From Bilabrum cf. latius (Eukaryota > Bigyra: Bicosoecida > Bigyra > Bicosoecida), in contig OZ237758.1 of assembly GCA_965178125.1 (NCBI GenBank), positions 682,001-746,000 of the forward strand: a stretch of 64,000 nucleotides of DNA, given 5' to 3'. The notes beneath the pieces are model-generated. The model worked only from the letters and a program-made list of their open reading frames with translations. It did no database searches and had not been told where the DNA came from. Made by a program: the position numbers and the translations under genes. Positions 11,231 through 23,663 of the stretch are shown here, piece by piece; positions within the stretch are counted from its first letter, which is position 1, and the number at the start of each line of letters is the position of its first letter.

Positions 11231-12598
11231 ATGATTACTGTTGCCCTTGCTGTTGCCCTTGCCGGCGTGGCAATCGCTGCATGCCCTAATTCTTGCTCCG
11301 GCCACGGGCGGTGCAACCAGGTGAGCGAGCGAGCGAACGCCAGTGAATTGTCCAATCCTGCCGACAAAGATGCGATGCTTCCCCGATAGAAATTTGCGTA
11401 TAATGTACGTATGTAGCGGAAATCATGCTTATAATTTCGCAGTACGACCAGTGCGAGTGCTTTGAGTCTGCGGGCACGCCTTGGGGCCAGCGGTACGAGT
11501 GGACTGGGCCAGATTGCTCCATGCGAACCTGTCCTCTTGGCATCGGTAAGCATATTATACGTCGTATATTTCATCGTAACCATCCGAATGCGCGAAATGA
11601 GACCGTTGTAACGCAAAGCATCTACCCCGAATACTCTTGCAGCGTTCGGCGACATCTCATCGCATGGCACGGAGCTCGAGGGCGACTTCGTGGAGTTCCT
11701 GGTGCAAAAGAACTTTGATGGCACCAACAGAGCATCTTCCGATGCTTCAGCGATGTCGCTTGACATTGACGTGAACGACTATCCCTTGGCAACAACCAGG
11801 CGGTTCGAAGTGCGCGTACTGACCAACGACGAGACTGGCAGTGGCGAGGGAACCAAGATCCAGTGGAAGCTAGACAAATTTTCCTCCTTTTCGGCAGCCC
11901 GGGCGGTTGTGGTTGGTACAGACAACGCGATCGTGCTCGGCTCGCAAGGCGAGTCGCTCGAGTGGGCCGCGGAGCAGGGCGCTGGCGTTGACACCGGCAT
12001 CCGAGTATCGATCAAGTCCGCCGTCACCACTGCATCCAACAAGTACGTGGAAATCCAGCCAAACAACCTGTATCGCTTTGTAGTGTCCGGACGCGACGGC
12101 CGCCCATACAAGGTGGGTGACGCCAACACAGCCCACCAGCAGATCGAGTGCTCCGGCAAGGGCTCTTGCGACCGCTCTAACGGCCGCTGCTAGTGCTTCC
12201 CCGGGTACGGTGGCGAGGCGTGCCAGCGCAACGAGTGCCCCAACCAGTGCTCAAACCACGGCATCTGCCAGACGCTGACACGCTTCATCGACGACGGCGG
12301 GGTGGCCACCGTCAAGTACCCCGCGGCGGGGCAGGACGGTAGCGCCTATGACGGCGAGAAGATGATGAGCTGTCTTTGCGATGCAGGCTACCGAGGCCCC
12401 GACTGCTCCCAGATCGAGTGCCCCTCGTACCCCGACCCCCTGGGCGGGGCGGGCGGGGACGGCCTTGACGGAGGCGACAACGTGGCCGAGGTGCGCGACT
12501 GCTCCGGGCGCGGGATCTGCGACTATTCGTCGGGCACCTGCGGCTGCTTCGCTGGCTACTACGGTGAGGCGTGCGAGCAGCAGACCACGCTCGTTTGA
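11231..12598 (+). CDS. Secreted EGF-like domain protein, paralogue 3
   Basis: Exons 11231-11320, 11443-11545 and 11643-12598 give 382 aa, stop TGA. Signal peptide MITVALAVALAGVAIAA, then CPNSCSGHGRCNQ. Modules include CECFESAG, DCSMRTCPLG, CSGKGSCDRSNGRC, CSNHGIC, CLCDAGYRG and CSGRGICDYSSGTCGC. In-frame TAG at 12191-12193 sits in C-TAG-CFPGY. The matching site in paralogue 1 is CQCFPGY, coded CAG, one base different. Without read-through the protein would lose its last three EGF modules, which remain intact and conserved, so this is not a pseudogene. The second intron lies seven residues downstream of its position in the paralogues and is in phase 1. Confidence 0.9.
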
Positions 12599-13169
12599 GC
12601 GGTGCGTCGCGATGATTCGGTGGATAGATTTAATCATATCGACAAGCACTTTCAATGGTACACACAGCGCGCAATGAAGCCCACATGCAACCGAAAAACC
12701 GCGGTATGCGTTACAGTAGTAACCAAAGGCATTGACTTCTTCCCAAAAAATGCTGGCGGAGCGGAAATTGCGCCGCTTGTGGCGCGCGGCGTTACCAGTA
12801 GTCAGGAGATCTGATGCGCTCGGACCGGACCACACGCAAGGCCCTGGATCCGCGACTCCATACCGTCAGTCCTGGTCTGTAATATCAGCCACGACGCCTT
12901 CCATGCAACTTCTGCTCCAAATATTCCCGCGATACTTGGCCCTGTTCCGACTGTACTCGCTCCGAGACAGGGCACCAGGGATGGGTGGGGCCCAGGACTC
13001 ACCGCGCAGCAGCTGGCTGAACGGGGCTACGAGCAGCACATCCGATAAATAGATTACGGGTTATCTCACACTGCTTGTGCACATGCTGGCAGCAACACTT
13101 CGCACTGGTTTGTCGACGTGGGGTTGAACCCCTTCTGATGCGTCCAAGATGGACCGCAACATGGCAGCA
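12599..13169. other. Convergent intergenic region
   Basis: About 571 bp between the 3' ends of EGF paralogue 3 and the RCC1-BTB gene. Short frames occur on both strands, but none shows homology or a convincing start. Confidence 0.45.
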
Positions 13170-15688
13170 TCACCGCATCTGCAGCACCTCAACGATGCGC
13201 TCCTTGCTTAGTCGCATGAATCCAGCTGTCTTAGTCACCGCGTCGAAATGCCTGACAATGAACTGGAGGAACTCGCGCTGCAGACCCTCAGCTGATGGAT
13301 GCTGATCAGCCCGAGCAAGCAACTCTGCGGCAGTGTCGATGCGCAGGTGCCTGCACACATGCCTTTGCAGCGACTCAGCTAGCCCATGCAGCATGTACTC
13401 GTGTGCAAGTGCGAATGCGTCGATGAGAGTTGCCCCTACTTGCCCGCTATCGTCCCCAGCCGTGGCGTCCCCGCAACTACTATCCGTGGCAGCAGCGCTG
13501 GCTGGACCACTGGCAGGCGACACTTTTTTCTCGCTTGGGGTTGCTGTGCTGTCTAATGCAACTGCGCCTGCATCTTGGCCAGACGGCCCGCTTGGCCAGG
13601 CGCGTATCCCAGATACTAGCCCTGTGTACAAGTAGCCCAGCACGATTCGAAAGGCAGCAGGATTCACCCCATCCACGCGCACCTCGCCGCTGCTGGACTC
13701 TGCCATACCAGAGGCAAACATGGCCTGAAATCTCTCGCTTCTGGCAGACAATACTGCCTTATGGGCGTAAAACCGTACAGCAGCCGCAGTTGAGGTACCA
13801 GCGCCACTACTAGCAGACGGCTTGGCTGCTTGGCTGTCACCAGCACGAGCGGACACGACAAACGTGACATCCGAGTGATCGCCACTTTCCAGCAAGCCGC
13901 CCATATCGGACGACAGCTGGAACATCCCCCCGCCCCATGCATGTGGCCGCTTTCCGGGCGATGCACCGACGTATGGGGCAATTGAGCCTGCAGGCGATGA
14001 CGCAGCTAGACCGGTGGCTGCAGCAGCAGCCCGTATCGGTTTTGATCCTGCTAGAGCCTCCTCGGCGCTGCCGGTTTTCGATATAACAGCACCAGCGGTA
14101 CCACCCATGGGACGGCCAGCCAGCGAAAGCCCGGGCTCGCTCTCCTCGTCTACCAGCACGAGCGTGTGCTCGTTATACGAAGCAATCTGAAGCACGCGCT
14201 GCTTCTCCAGTCCCTTGACCTTCTGAGGAACAACAGCGCGTTCCCACGTACCCAGACCCAGCTTTCCGTGGTCACAATTCCCGCACGCGAACACGTTGCC
14301 CTGGTCCGTGAGAAATGCGCTGTGGGACCAGCCACATGCCACCGAGCTGACGCCCTCCCCGTCGAGAGACGAGACCTTTGTAGGCTGCAGCCGGTTGGAG
14401 CGGGTACCAAGCCCCAGCTGGCCGTGCTCCCCACCGCCCCACACCCACACCCTGCCTTTTGAATCGACGCAGGCGCTGTGAAAGCCCCCGCACGCCACCT
14501 CGACAACCACGCAATCCTCCGGGAAGTTGCTCACATGGGTGGGCACATCCTTGTCCTCCTCATCCCCGTGCCCCAACCTCCCGAATCTGCCCTCTCCGCA
14601 CGTCCACACCATGCCCTGGTCGCTTAAAAACGCAGAGTGGAATCCACACGCCGCGATACCAATGATTCGTTCACCGCGCAGAGTCACCACCTCAGCAGGC
14701 ACTGACTGGTTCCCACCTGCCGCAGCCCCCCCGGTCCCCTGCCCCACCTGGCCGCCGCTGCTCGTCCCACTGCCGGGTGCAGCGGAGCCGTCCGTGTCCA
14801 GTTCCCCGCTTGAAGACTCGAAATCCCGACTACCTGCACCGACAATGCTTGCACCTGTGTCCGGACCGGCACCACTGGCAGTGCGGGCTCCATGATGCCG
14901 CCTCCCAGATGTCCCGCTCGTGGCTTCGTACTCGCCTGCTGTACCACCGCCCCCAAGGCCGCATACCCCGCTTTCTAGATCTCCCCACGAGAAGACTTTT
15001 CCATCCTCGGAGAGTGCCAGGGTGTGCCTGCTGCCGCACGCCACTGCAGCAATACAAACTCCGCTCAGTGCCGCAACGGCTTTCGGAATGGCGATCCCTT
15101 TGTCGTTCCCGTGGCCTAATTTTCCGAAAAGGCCACCACCAAAGGTATAAACTGTTCCTGAACGTGATAAACACGCGGTGTGATAGCTTCCGCAAGTCAC
15201 CTGCGGTAATGTGCTCGTACAAATTGTGGGATTCGTCTGGGCGATCTCAAACTGCAGATCTAGTTGTAGCCTATCGCACTGTGCAACGATCTGCCGGCAA
15301 TCTCACCTGGGCTATAGGCACATCACACAGAAATTCTACGGGGCGGGGTACGTACTTCCAGCCGGAGTCGTCGCCATGGCCCAGTCGCCCATCATCACCT
15401 CGACCACAGCTGAACACTCGGCCATCTGCAGACAAGCAGCATGAATGACCAGACCCAGCAGCCACTCCAATCATTGGAGTTGTAACCAATATGTCGAGAA
15501 GCAATGGTGAGTTCTGATCGTTCGTATCCCCGAGCTGCGACTTGAGACAGAAACAGTAAGTGCAACTGCCGATTGAGAGGGCGTGGATACGTAGCGATGA
15601 AAGATTATATGCCGGGAATGGCAACGCGATGGTAATATCTTACACCAAGCTATCCGTCACCTCCTCTTCCCCATGCATAGAGCACCAT
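13170..15688 (-). CDS. RCC1-repeat and BTB/POZ domain protein (RCBTB-like)
   Basis: Exons 15688-15644, 15534-15307 and 15200-13170 give 767 aa, stop TGA. The 15-codon first exon reads MVLYAWGRGGDG-Q-LG, where Q is TAG (15652-15650). It joins to LGDTNDQNSP, restoring the canonical GQLGLGD core of an RCC1 blade. More RCC1 repeats follow to about residue 450 (FSCGRGDDGRLGHGD, VWTCGEGRFGRLGHGD, VWGGGEHGQLGLG), interrupted by a Gly/Ser-rich loop. A BTB domain starts near residue 530 (SDVTFVV, FYAHKAVLSARSERF, VLGYLYTG). A BACK-like helix (AHEYMLHGLAESLQRHV) follows. Such proteins often pair a beta-propeller with cullin-3 adaptor function; that role is inferred. Introns are 109 and 106 nt. Divergent from the next gene. 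Confidence 0.9.
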
Positions 15689-15833
15689 CCGACGCAGAAT
15701 TGCGAAGACGATTTTGTCCGATGAATTGTTGGGTGTGGTTTCGATCGCGGCGGGACCGCCGCCGCGCTGATATTTCCGTTGCGACGAGCTCGCATCCAGC
15801 TGGGTACCCCAGCCTTGTCACAACCCCGGCAAA
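15689..15833. promoter_or_regulatory. Divergent region, putative bidirectional promoter
   Basis: 145 bp separate the starts of the RCC1-BTB gene and the propeller-membrane gene. Nothing specific recognised. Confidence 0.35.
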
Positions 15834-18800
15834 ATGCCAACAATAGGAGATCAAATAGTTGTTATACACTGCGATCTGCAGGTTGTGTTCATCGGTGGGC
15901 ACATCGGATGCGTGGATGTTGTGCAGGTCAAGACGGGAGACTTGGTGCATCGGCTCACGGGACTTGCAGACACTGTTACAGGAATAGCAACCGATGGAGA
16001 TTCTATTGTGGCTGCAGCAGACGCTGCAGGAAATGTGGCAGTGTGGAATTGTAGGTCTGGGCGCCGTATGTGGCGAGCCCTGCTCCCGTGCAGACCAGCA
16101 ATTGTCGCAATACTGCCGCAAATACCGTCCACTAGCTTTTCTGCCCGATCAGCTGCGAAGCGGTCGTCGTGGTCCGGATTTGTTGATATTTTGGTAGTTG
16201 CATCGAAGAGCAGCGTATATGGAATTGACATGAAAGTGAGAAAACTGCTGGCAAAGGGACTGCATTGCTCTTGCTCGTAAGGATCACCACCCCTATTAAA
16301 ATGTACCTCGTTAAGTGCGCAGGTTGGTGCCATAGAATGGAAGTATGGCCGTGACGCTGACGATATAGGCGCTCCAGAGTTTGTCGCACTAGACGTCACG
16401 ATTGGCAACGATACGATTGTGCTGCTTCGCGACGATTCCCAGGCAGTCGGCATTGACGCTGCTGTGAGAGGCAACATGCGATACTCTACGACGCATACAA
16501 TCTAAGTTTTAGTACAACGTAGCCAATACGATCAGTAAGACTCTCTCTCTCGCAGTGCGGACGGCTGGTGTGGCGCCTGGCCATGCCTGGCTCCGGCTCC
16601 GCGCAGGCAGGCGATGCGCAAGTCCGCTCCATGCCAGGCAATCGGGCCGTTCTATCGGACGGACTCGGGAAACTTGTACTGCTTGAGGACACGGACAGCA
16701 GAACAGCGGTGCAGTGCAAGTGGACGTCTTCTGTCCAGTCCAAGCCAGCGAGGGCCACCTTGCCCGAGGGTCCAGCAAGAGGAGGACGAAGCTTCTCGCC
16801 CGGACCGACGAGGCTCGTTCGCAGACTCCCGCGGTAGTAGCTAGGAACTGAAGCGTTGGAGGATGACCACGTGCTGGTACACCGAGACAGTTTCATGTGG
16901 ACGGTAAGCCTGGAAGACGGAGCCGTGTCATCGCTCGCGGAATCCACGGACGCGACTCTGCCCGCTCGGGAGCACTGGGTGGCAGTGGCAGCCTACGACG
17001 AGCACCACAAGAGTGGAGGTCTTGTGTCAAGGCAACTCGTTGGGCTGACGTCCAAAGGCAAGCTCCGGTTCCGAAAGCAGACGGCGCGCACGCTGTCATC
17101 TGCCGGCGAGATGGAAGTGTGCGACCCAGCGATCCCCCTCATCCCGTTCCGGACAGCCCTGACTGCCTGCAACGGGGCTGCGTGGGTCATGGCCATGCAG
17201 TCGGTGGGCGAACAGGGGTCCTGGCAGGAAGGCACGCCTTGCTTTCGCGGAGCAACCTGGTCGCCCGAGCGAGCCGGCACTGCAACTGACACGGTGTCAG
17301 CCACGCCAGCGTACGCGCTCACAGGCAAACCAGTGTCAGCCACAGCCAGCTGTTCGCGTGACGGATCTACCTTCTTTGGGTACTCGAATGGAAGTATTGC
17401 ATCGTACAGCAATCGACTTGCGTCAGCTCGCTGGGTGTCATCGGCAGAAGGAGGCGACACAACGGCTGGAGCATCCTCTGCCTCTGCCTCGACCCTAGCC
17501 TCTTCAGAGAGCAAGCTTATGCGACGATACGAAATGACGGGCCCGTTTGGATTCGTAACAGCCACGTCAGCCGTTGAGCCGAACTCAGAGGCGATCCTTG
17601 CCAGTCTAGCACCGGACGGCGCGACAGCACCAAGACTGCTTGGTAGCTCGCAGGCTGGGTTGCGGCCGGGATCGAGGCCGCAGGCTTCTCAGCAGGAAGG
17701 CAGCTTTGGCTCCTCCGGCGAGATCACTGCCATGGCTCACATTTCCTCCGAAGAAAGCAAAGTTGTTGCGGTTGACTCGACCGGTAGCATCCGATGCCTA
17801 ACGGCACTCAGTGGGATGGAAAAATGGCGCATCGACAGCGATGACTTAGCCATGGCAGTGTTTGGGGGACGGCGGGAGGGGCTGTCTGGTATGATGGCAG
17901 CAATGGCTGTCAATGCGGCGACTGCAACGGTGTATGTTAGCCTGCTAGCGGTTCCATCGACCCACCCAGTACTCGTTGCGGTTGACGCTGCCACTGGTGC
18001 CATTGATTGGAGCTTTGCAGGTGCCAGCCAGCTGGGCGGTCTGATTCGGATTGACGGCGGAATAGCCACCGATGAAGCCTCTGGATAGCTGCTGGTTTGC
18101 GGTACAACTGGAACGGATGGCTACACGTCGGTGCTGATCAGCATTGACAGTCACACGGGCAAGCTGAAACACACCGTCGATCTGCAGTTTAGTGCTTGCG
18201 CTGACACGCTGCGAGTTTCGAAACGGTACGGGCGGATCATCCTGTATGACCGCACTGACAGACGAATTGTTGCCATGCCACTAGATCTCAGCGACGGAGA
18301 CATACAGTTCATCTGGCACCTGCAGGCAAGTTTGGCTGCCGCTGACGAGAGCGCGGTTGCAAAGACGATCCGAGGTCCCAACGGTCCCAAGCGCAGCGTG
18401 ACAGCCCGTGCACTGCAGGGGTCTGCAGACGGCAAGCCAAACAACGGAGCCTCAAGCGCAAGCGCAAGTGGCGCCGGTGCCGCTGCTCCGCCTCGTCGGG
18501 CGCCCAAGCTAGCTGTCGCCAGGGGTGGATTCTCCCGCCGCTCTGGCATGCAGAGCCAGAGGTCGCTTGGGTCCACAGTGATCAGCGGGCTGGACCTGGC
18601 AGAGATCCAGGCGAGATATTAGCACTGCTCCATAGAAATCGACGACTCGCAGGGCGTGGCAGTGTGCCTACTGGGCACCACTGGTGTGATGGTGTCGATA
18701 GACGTGATTGGCGGAGCGGTCGTGGGTAGGGAGGTCATCACGGGAGACGAAGGCATCAAGGGCGCCACCCTCAGTCGAAAGAGCCAGCACGTGGGGCGAG

Positions 18801-20587
18801 ATGATGAGGACACGGGAACGGTTCCATTGCTGTCCGCAGGCAACGGAGTGGTGGCGGTGGGACAGGCCAGCAGCATCCGAGTGTTCCGCAGCCGGGATCT
18901 CGAGGAGGCGCTAGCACTGCCCGTTGAAACCGGGTGCACAATTGCGGAGATCAAGCACTTTGGCGCCGGCAATGTCTTTGATCCGTGCGGGACCAGAAAC
19001 CCGCTACTGCTGCGGCTGCAGGGCGCGCTACCACCTGGAGGAGGCGACGATCCCATCAACCTCAAGGAACTAGCCATTGCCAAGGCAAGCAGCGGACGGT
19101 CCATGTCGCAGTCGCATCGATAGCTCTCTTTTAGGCAGGTGGGCAACTACCAGACACTTGCCACGGATGGAGCCAGCGGACCTCTCCCCACGGCGGTGGG
19201 CTCCTACGGAATCGTGGTGGTGGGAGCCGCGGGTGAGATCAAGCGGATCCTCCTCCCAGAACTTCTTGGCCCCCTAAAAATAGTGACCGACAATGACGTC
19301 AACCAGCACGTCAAGTGCGGGATGCCAATTCAAGAGTTTGAACAGCAACAGGACAGCAACACTGCGCGTCAGCACTGCTGCTGCTGCTGCTGCAGTCCAA
19401 GCCCTGGTATCGTTGCGGCTGTGCAGGCCTGGCGTCCGTACGTCGGAGCTCTCTTCGCAGTGACATTACTGATCATGGAGTGGTGCCAGATGGCTGGATT
19501 GGCCATAAGTACCGCTGCAGTGTCACCCACTCTACAGTACACGTCTGTGGGCCTCCTACGAGCTACTTTCTTTGGACTGGAGACGGGAACGTTCTGGACT
19601 CCGGCAGCCATTGCGACAGCGCTCATCTGTGTCATCGTGCTACTGACGGTGTCCAAGGAGGCACTGTCGCGATGGTACACGGCCAATACCACGTCAGCAT
19701 TTGCGAACGCTGTAAGAGTCACCGCCGATGCCTTCGCCCTTGCATCCACGACGGTCCTCATCACCCCGATCGCGGGGGTGCTTGCGTCGGCTGTCGACTG
19801 CACAGAACGGGACGATGGACAGCTCCACTGGGACAGGAATCCAGAGGTGATCTGCGCAACCAACATAGAGCATCAAATCGCCGCGGGGCTGGCGCTCGTG
19901 GTGGGGCTGCTGTGGTGCGCGGCAATGCTCAGGCTTGTGCGAGTTGGAGGTCGGTTGGACAGGCTGCGGATCGCAGGCAACCCCCTGTCGTGGTCCAAAG
20001 ATGACACGCTCTCTGCAAGCAGGAACAAGCACGTGCTCGGGGTGAGAGGGGCTTCCAGGTGGCACCTCGCAGCACTCGTAGTCAAGATCGTGGGAACTGC
20101 GATGGTCACCCTGTTTGGGGCCAGGCGGCCATTGCTTGCTGCACTGGTTGTGCTGGTGCTAGACCTCGGCATGCTGGGGGTGGGTGTCAGGTTCCCGCCC
20201 TTCCCCACTCCGATCGCGAACCATTTCAGGTTCGGGTTTGACGCTGCCCTGGTGTGGATTCAGCTCGTAGGCGTGATTGCAGCCTCCTTGCGGCCGGACG
20301 GAATAGAGAGCGAGCGGGAGATATCGATGGCGCTGGACTACACACTCGGAATGCTGCCGATTCTAGGTCTGGTGCCGTTCATCGCGGGAGTCTACCTGTC
20401 CAATTCTGGCTGGCTAGACCGGTTCAGGGAAGCAGAGAAACGGGTCTCGCTCTAGCTGTCGGACGACTTGTTCTCGAGTTCGGGTGGGATCACGATGCTA
20501 GAAGGGAGCTCCAGGAGCGTCGGCGGGGGCGGAAGCAGGCACAATTTGCAGGCCTCCAGGAGGTCACTCGGAGCTCTTAGCGACTGA
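15834..20587 (+). CDS. Large beta-propeller-like protein with about eight C-terminal membrane helices
   Basis: Exons 15834-16235, 16323-16463 and 16556-20587 give 1,524 aa, stop TGA. The first about 1,000 residues have WD40/PQQ-like repeating patterns, for example GHIGCVDVVQVKTGDLVHRL, DAAGNVAVWNCRSG, DSTGSIRCLTALSGMEKW and AVDAATGAIDWSF, typical of propeller blades. A Cys run (C6) lies near residue 1,125. About eight hydrophobic helices then occupy residues 1,140-1,480. No signal peptide is seen, so the propeller may be cytosolic. Seven in-frame TAGs include a tandem pair at 16835-16840. Introns are 87 and 92 nt. I considered EMC1, but that protein has a single C-terminal helix. I do not know this architecture by name. 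A sensor or transporter role would be a guess. Confidence 0.75.
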
Positions 20588-20735
20588 TAGAAATACAAGA
20601 TACGGGATGGAGGAATCTATATTATGCTTGCCCATATACAATCGCATGCTCTGTGGGTGTGTGTTGCACCAGCAGAAACGAAAAACAGATCTAATCTCTG
20701 TCGCATCCCAAATGATATCCCACAACAACCAAGGA

Positions 20736-23663
20736 TCAACGTTCCTGGATCACGTGCAGCCAAGGTTCCAGCTACGCCATTCCGGGAAATGGCAACTCTG
20801 CTCCAGCACCAATTTCACTACTTCCTCTCTCTCCACCGCTGGAACGGACGAGCTCCAATTTGCTTCTGTCCTGGTGCAGCCCAGCGAGGTATGGCCGGAG
20901 TGCCACCTGGAGCGCGTGCGTTCGGCCCATAGTGTGAGTCATGGTAGGCGCACCTGATCCCCCCGAGCCCCTTTTTGCAAACAATGGCACCGGAAGCACA
21001 GCCACCGTTGCTCCCATGAGCGACAGTCGGGCCAGGTACTCGTGGTCTTCCCTCCCAACACCCCACTCTTCATGGTATGGACCGGCCTCTGCCACCACAT
21101 CCGCGCTCACCATGAATCTCGAAGGCCCAAACACGTTGTCCTATACCCCAGGGCCGACACCCACTCCAATGAAACCATAGTCTGCTTTCATTGACCAAAG
21201 ATCTTCACCATATGCTGGCTACAGCAAGTGTTCGGGCAGTCCCGGCGTATCGAAATACTGAACATAGGACGAGACTACGTCAACCTTTCCAGTGTGCAAA
21301 GCACACAGCAGCAGCTCAAGCTCATTTGGCAGACCGATGTCGTCGTCATCCACGAAGAAAAGGTACTTACCCCTTGCGCGCTAGATGCCAGCGTTCCTCG
21401 AGTGACCAAGGTACCTGCCATCAGACAGTCGAAGCAGAGTCCATCCACGCGGCTCGATGAAGCTCTCCTCCAAATTGTCGAGGGCCTGCACTGCCTCATC
21501 TGACTGGCTTGAATCGTCTACTACGATCACCTCAAAATCACGGAACGTCTGTCGATCCAGAGCCTAGAGTGCCTGCCGCAATAGGTTGGGCCGCTCGTAG
21601 TGTGCCATGATCACGGAGAGCAGAGGAGGGTCCTTGCCAACTCCCCGGCACGCAGCTCTGCTGTGGCAATTTCGGTTGCTGAATTTGCAATCCCTGGAGC
21701 GGGCGCTCTCAGTCGCTGCTTCGACAGCCTTCGTAAGCGTGCTTCGGGCTGGGCTGAGCAACGGCCGCACCTCGCACACTGGCAAGGCCGACCCGTTGTC
21801 ACTCGCTACAGACCAGCTTCGTTTTGCTTGTCGCTGGCCTGTTGCAAGCCCTGACTGCGAGCGAGGCACAATACCTAGTAGCTTATCTGCAAGCGCATCT
21901 GGAAATGGCACGACGGCTACGTACTGCGCAGCCAACGTGTCCATGGTTGCAAATGCGTCATCAGGTTCTAGCGCACAAGCAGAAGCACCGTTGGGCACCA
22001 CCAGTGGCTGCCACGGACGCACCGAAGGAAGCTAGTGCAGGACAGCAACCGCGTTTACATCGATGCTTGTTCCAACTCCCTTCTCTTGGATAATCCCTTG
22101 GAAGCTGCTTGATGCGAGCTTACTTGCTCCGTCGACCCCAGCTTGGCCCCTGCCCAGCCGCAGCAGCACAGGCAGATACCCCTGCCCCTGAGCCTGTGAC
22201 ACGATCTCTGTAGCGGAACGAAGAGTTCCGTATTCATCATCTCCAGCGGAGGGCACGAAGGTAATGCGCAGTTCGGGCAATGGCAGCCTGCCTGGCGTGC
22301 TTTCCGTCATACGGAACACGGCCCGGCGACTCCCGTCCGGTAGCCCCCCGCCGAGATTGCTCTAGCTAGTTGAGACTTCCCATGATATTTCAACGCTATC
22401 CAGATGCGCATTTCGGTTATCATGCTCCTGTGTTCCCGCTGATAACATGCTTACCTCTTTTCCAAGTGCTTGTAAAAGCGCAGCAACCTGACCGGTAGTC
22501 CGCGGAACGGGCCACCTGGCATGAGCAGCCCGCGCGGCAGAGAGCAAACCATCGTGCGCTGCACCCAGCTCATGGCTAGGCAGTATGCACACTATTTTCA
22601 CGTCTAGCGATCTGGATATCGCTGGTTGCTCCTGTCTTCTTTCAGAATTTCTGTGCTCCGTGTGCTACCGCAGTCGGTCCGCTTTGCCACGCCACGCTGC
22701 AGCCATGCGTTGTGGCAGTCGCAGCAGTGCTTGAGCCAGCTACGAGTATCCATCGGAGGTGTCGCTTCCCCAGGCAAAAACATGAACCCTGCCTTTCGAC
22801 CCCACGGCAGGGCCAGGGCCAGCACCAGGGCCAGGCTTGGGCTTGGAGCCAGTGTGCTGTTTTGACGACGGTGCGTGGAGCAGACCGGCTGGTATCCTGC
22901 GTCTCCAAGACTGGAACTGGAACTATCGCGCGTGACGATGATGTCTAGCAGTGCCAAGAAAATTTCCTATGGTAACATCTTCGGGCTGCTTTGCTGTGCT
23001 GCCGCTTTGTGGCAAGCCCGCTTTGGCAGCTGTGTCGCCCCATGGCCCTCCAGCCACAGCGGATTCACGCGAGCCATCGGAAGAGGAAGGACCCAACCTT
23101 CCCTGCCCACCCACGGAACTGTGCCGTGCATCTCGAGGTGCTTGTATTGCCGGCCACAGGCGCGCGTATTCGTCACCGTCTCGCTGCACCCCGATGCGGT
23201 GCTGCTCCGCAGACCAGGCGTGGGACCCCCTGTCCGTGTACAGGACGCTATCCGAGAGAGCGAGGGAGGAGCGGGCGAGTGCTTGCTCCTGAACTGCTTC
23301 AGAGGATACGGGCTGCAACGATACGTACTGGTGCCACCACTGCGGCACCTCTGACGTTGAAATGACGGGCGGTAATTCGATCGCAATGCCCGGCAGAAGG
23401 CCTGCTTGTGCAGTGGCATGACCGAAGCCCATTCGATCGCTGAATACGATTGATTCGATGCGCGCGCCCTCAGACTTAGCCACATCACAAATTTCTTTAA
23501 TAGCGAATAAAACAGCAAGTGATCTCGAACCAGAGAGGCTCAATCCGTCTAGCTTGCTTATAGGCACGACATCAACAGCTCGATGTCTTGGATCCCCCTA
23601 CGCGGTATCAGAGACGCCAACAACGACTACGCGACGCTGTCTGGCATTTGATCTGTGACTCAT
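20736..23663 (-). CDS. Two-module glycosyltransferase with C-terminal GT2 (GT-A) domain
   Basis: One intronless frame of 975 aa from ATG 23663 to TGA 20736, crossing about 11 TAGs. The C-terminal third (from about residue 680) is a family-2 glycosyltransferase: LSVIMAHYERPNLLRQAL, TFRDFEVIVVDDSS, RNAGI-Q-RARGKYLFFVDDDD (nucleotide-sugar/metal site) and GREDHEYLARL near the acceptor site. TAG fills polar positions in LRQAL-Q-ALDRQTF and NAGI-Q-RARG. The N-terminal 600 residues look like a Rossmann-type GT-B fold (VKIVCILPSHELG, PLVVPNGASAC), but this is inferred from pattern only. Lack of introns, unlike most neighbours, and the bacterial-style fusion could mean horizontal transfer. The substrate cannot be told from sequence. 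Confidence 0.8.
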
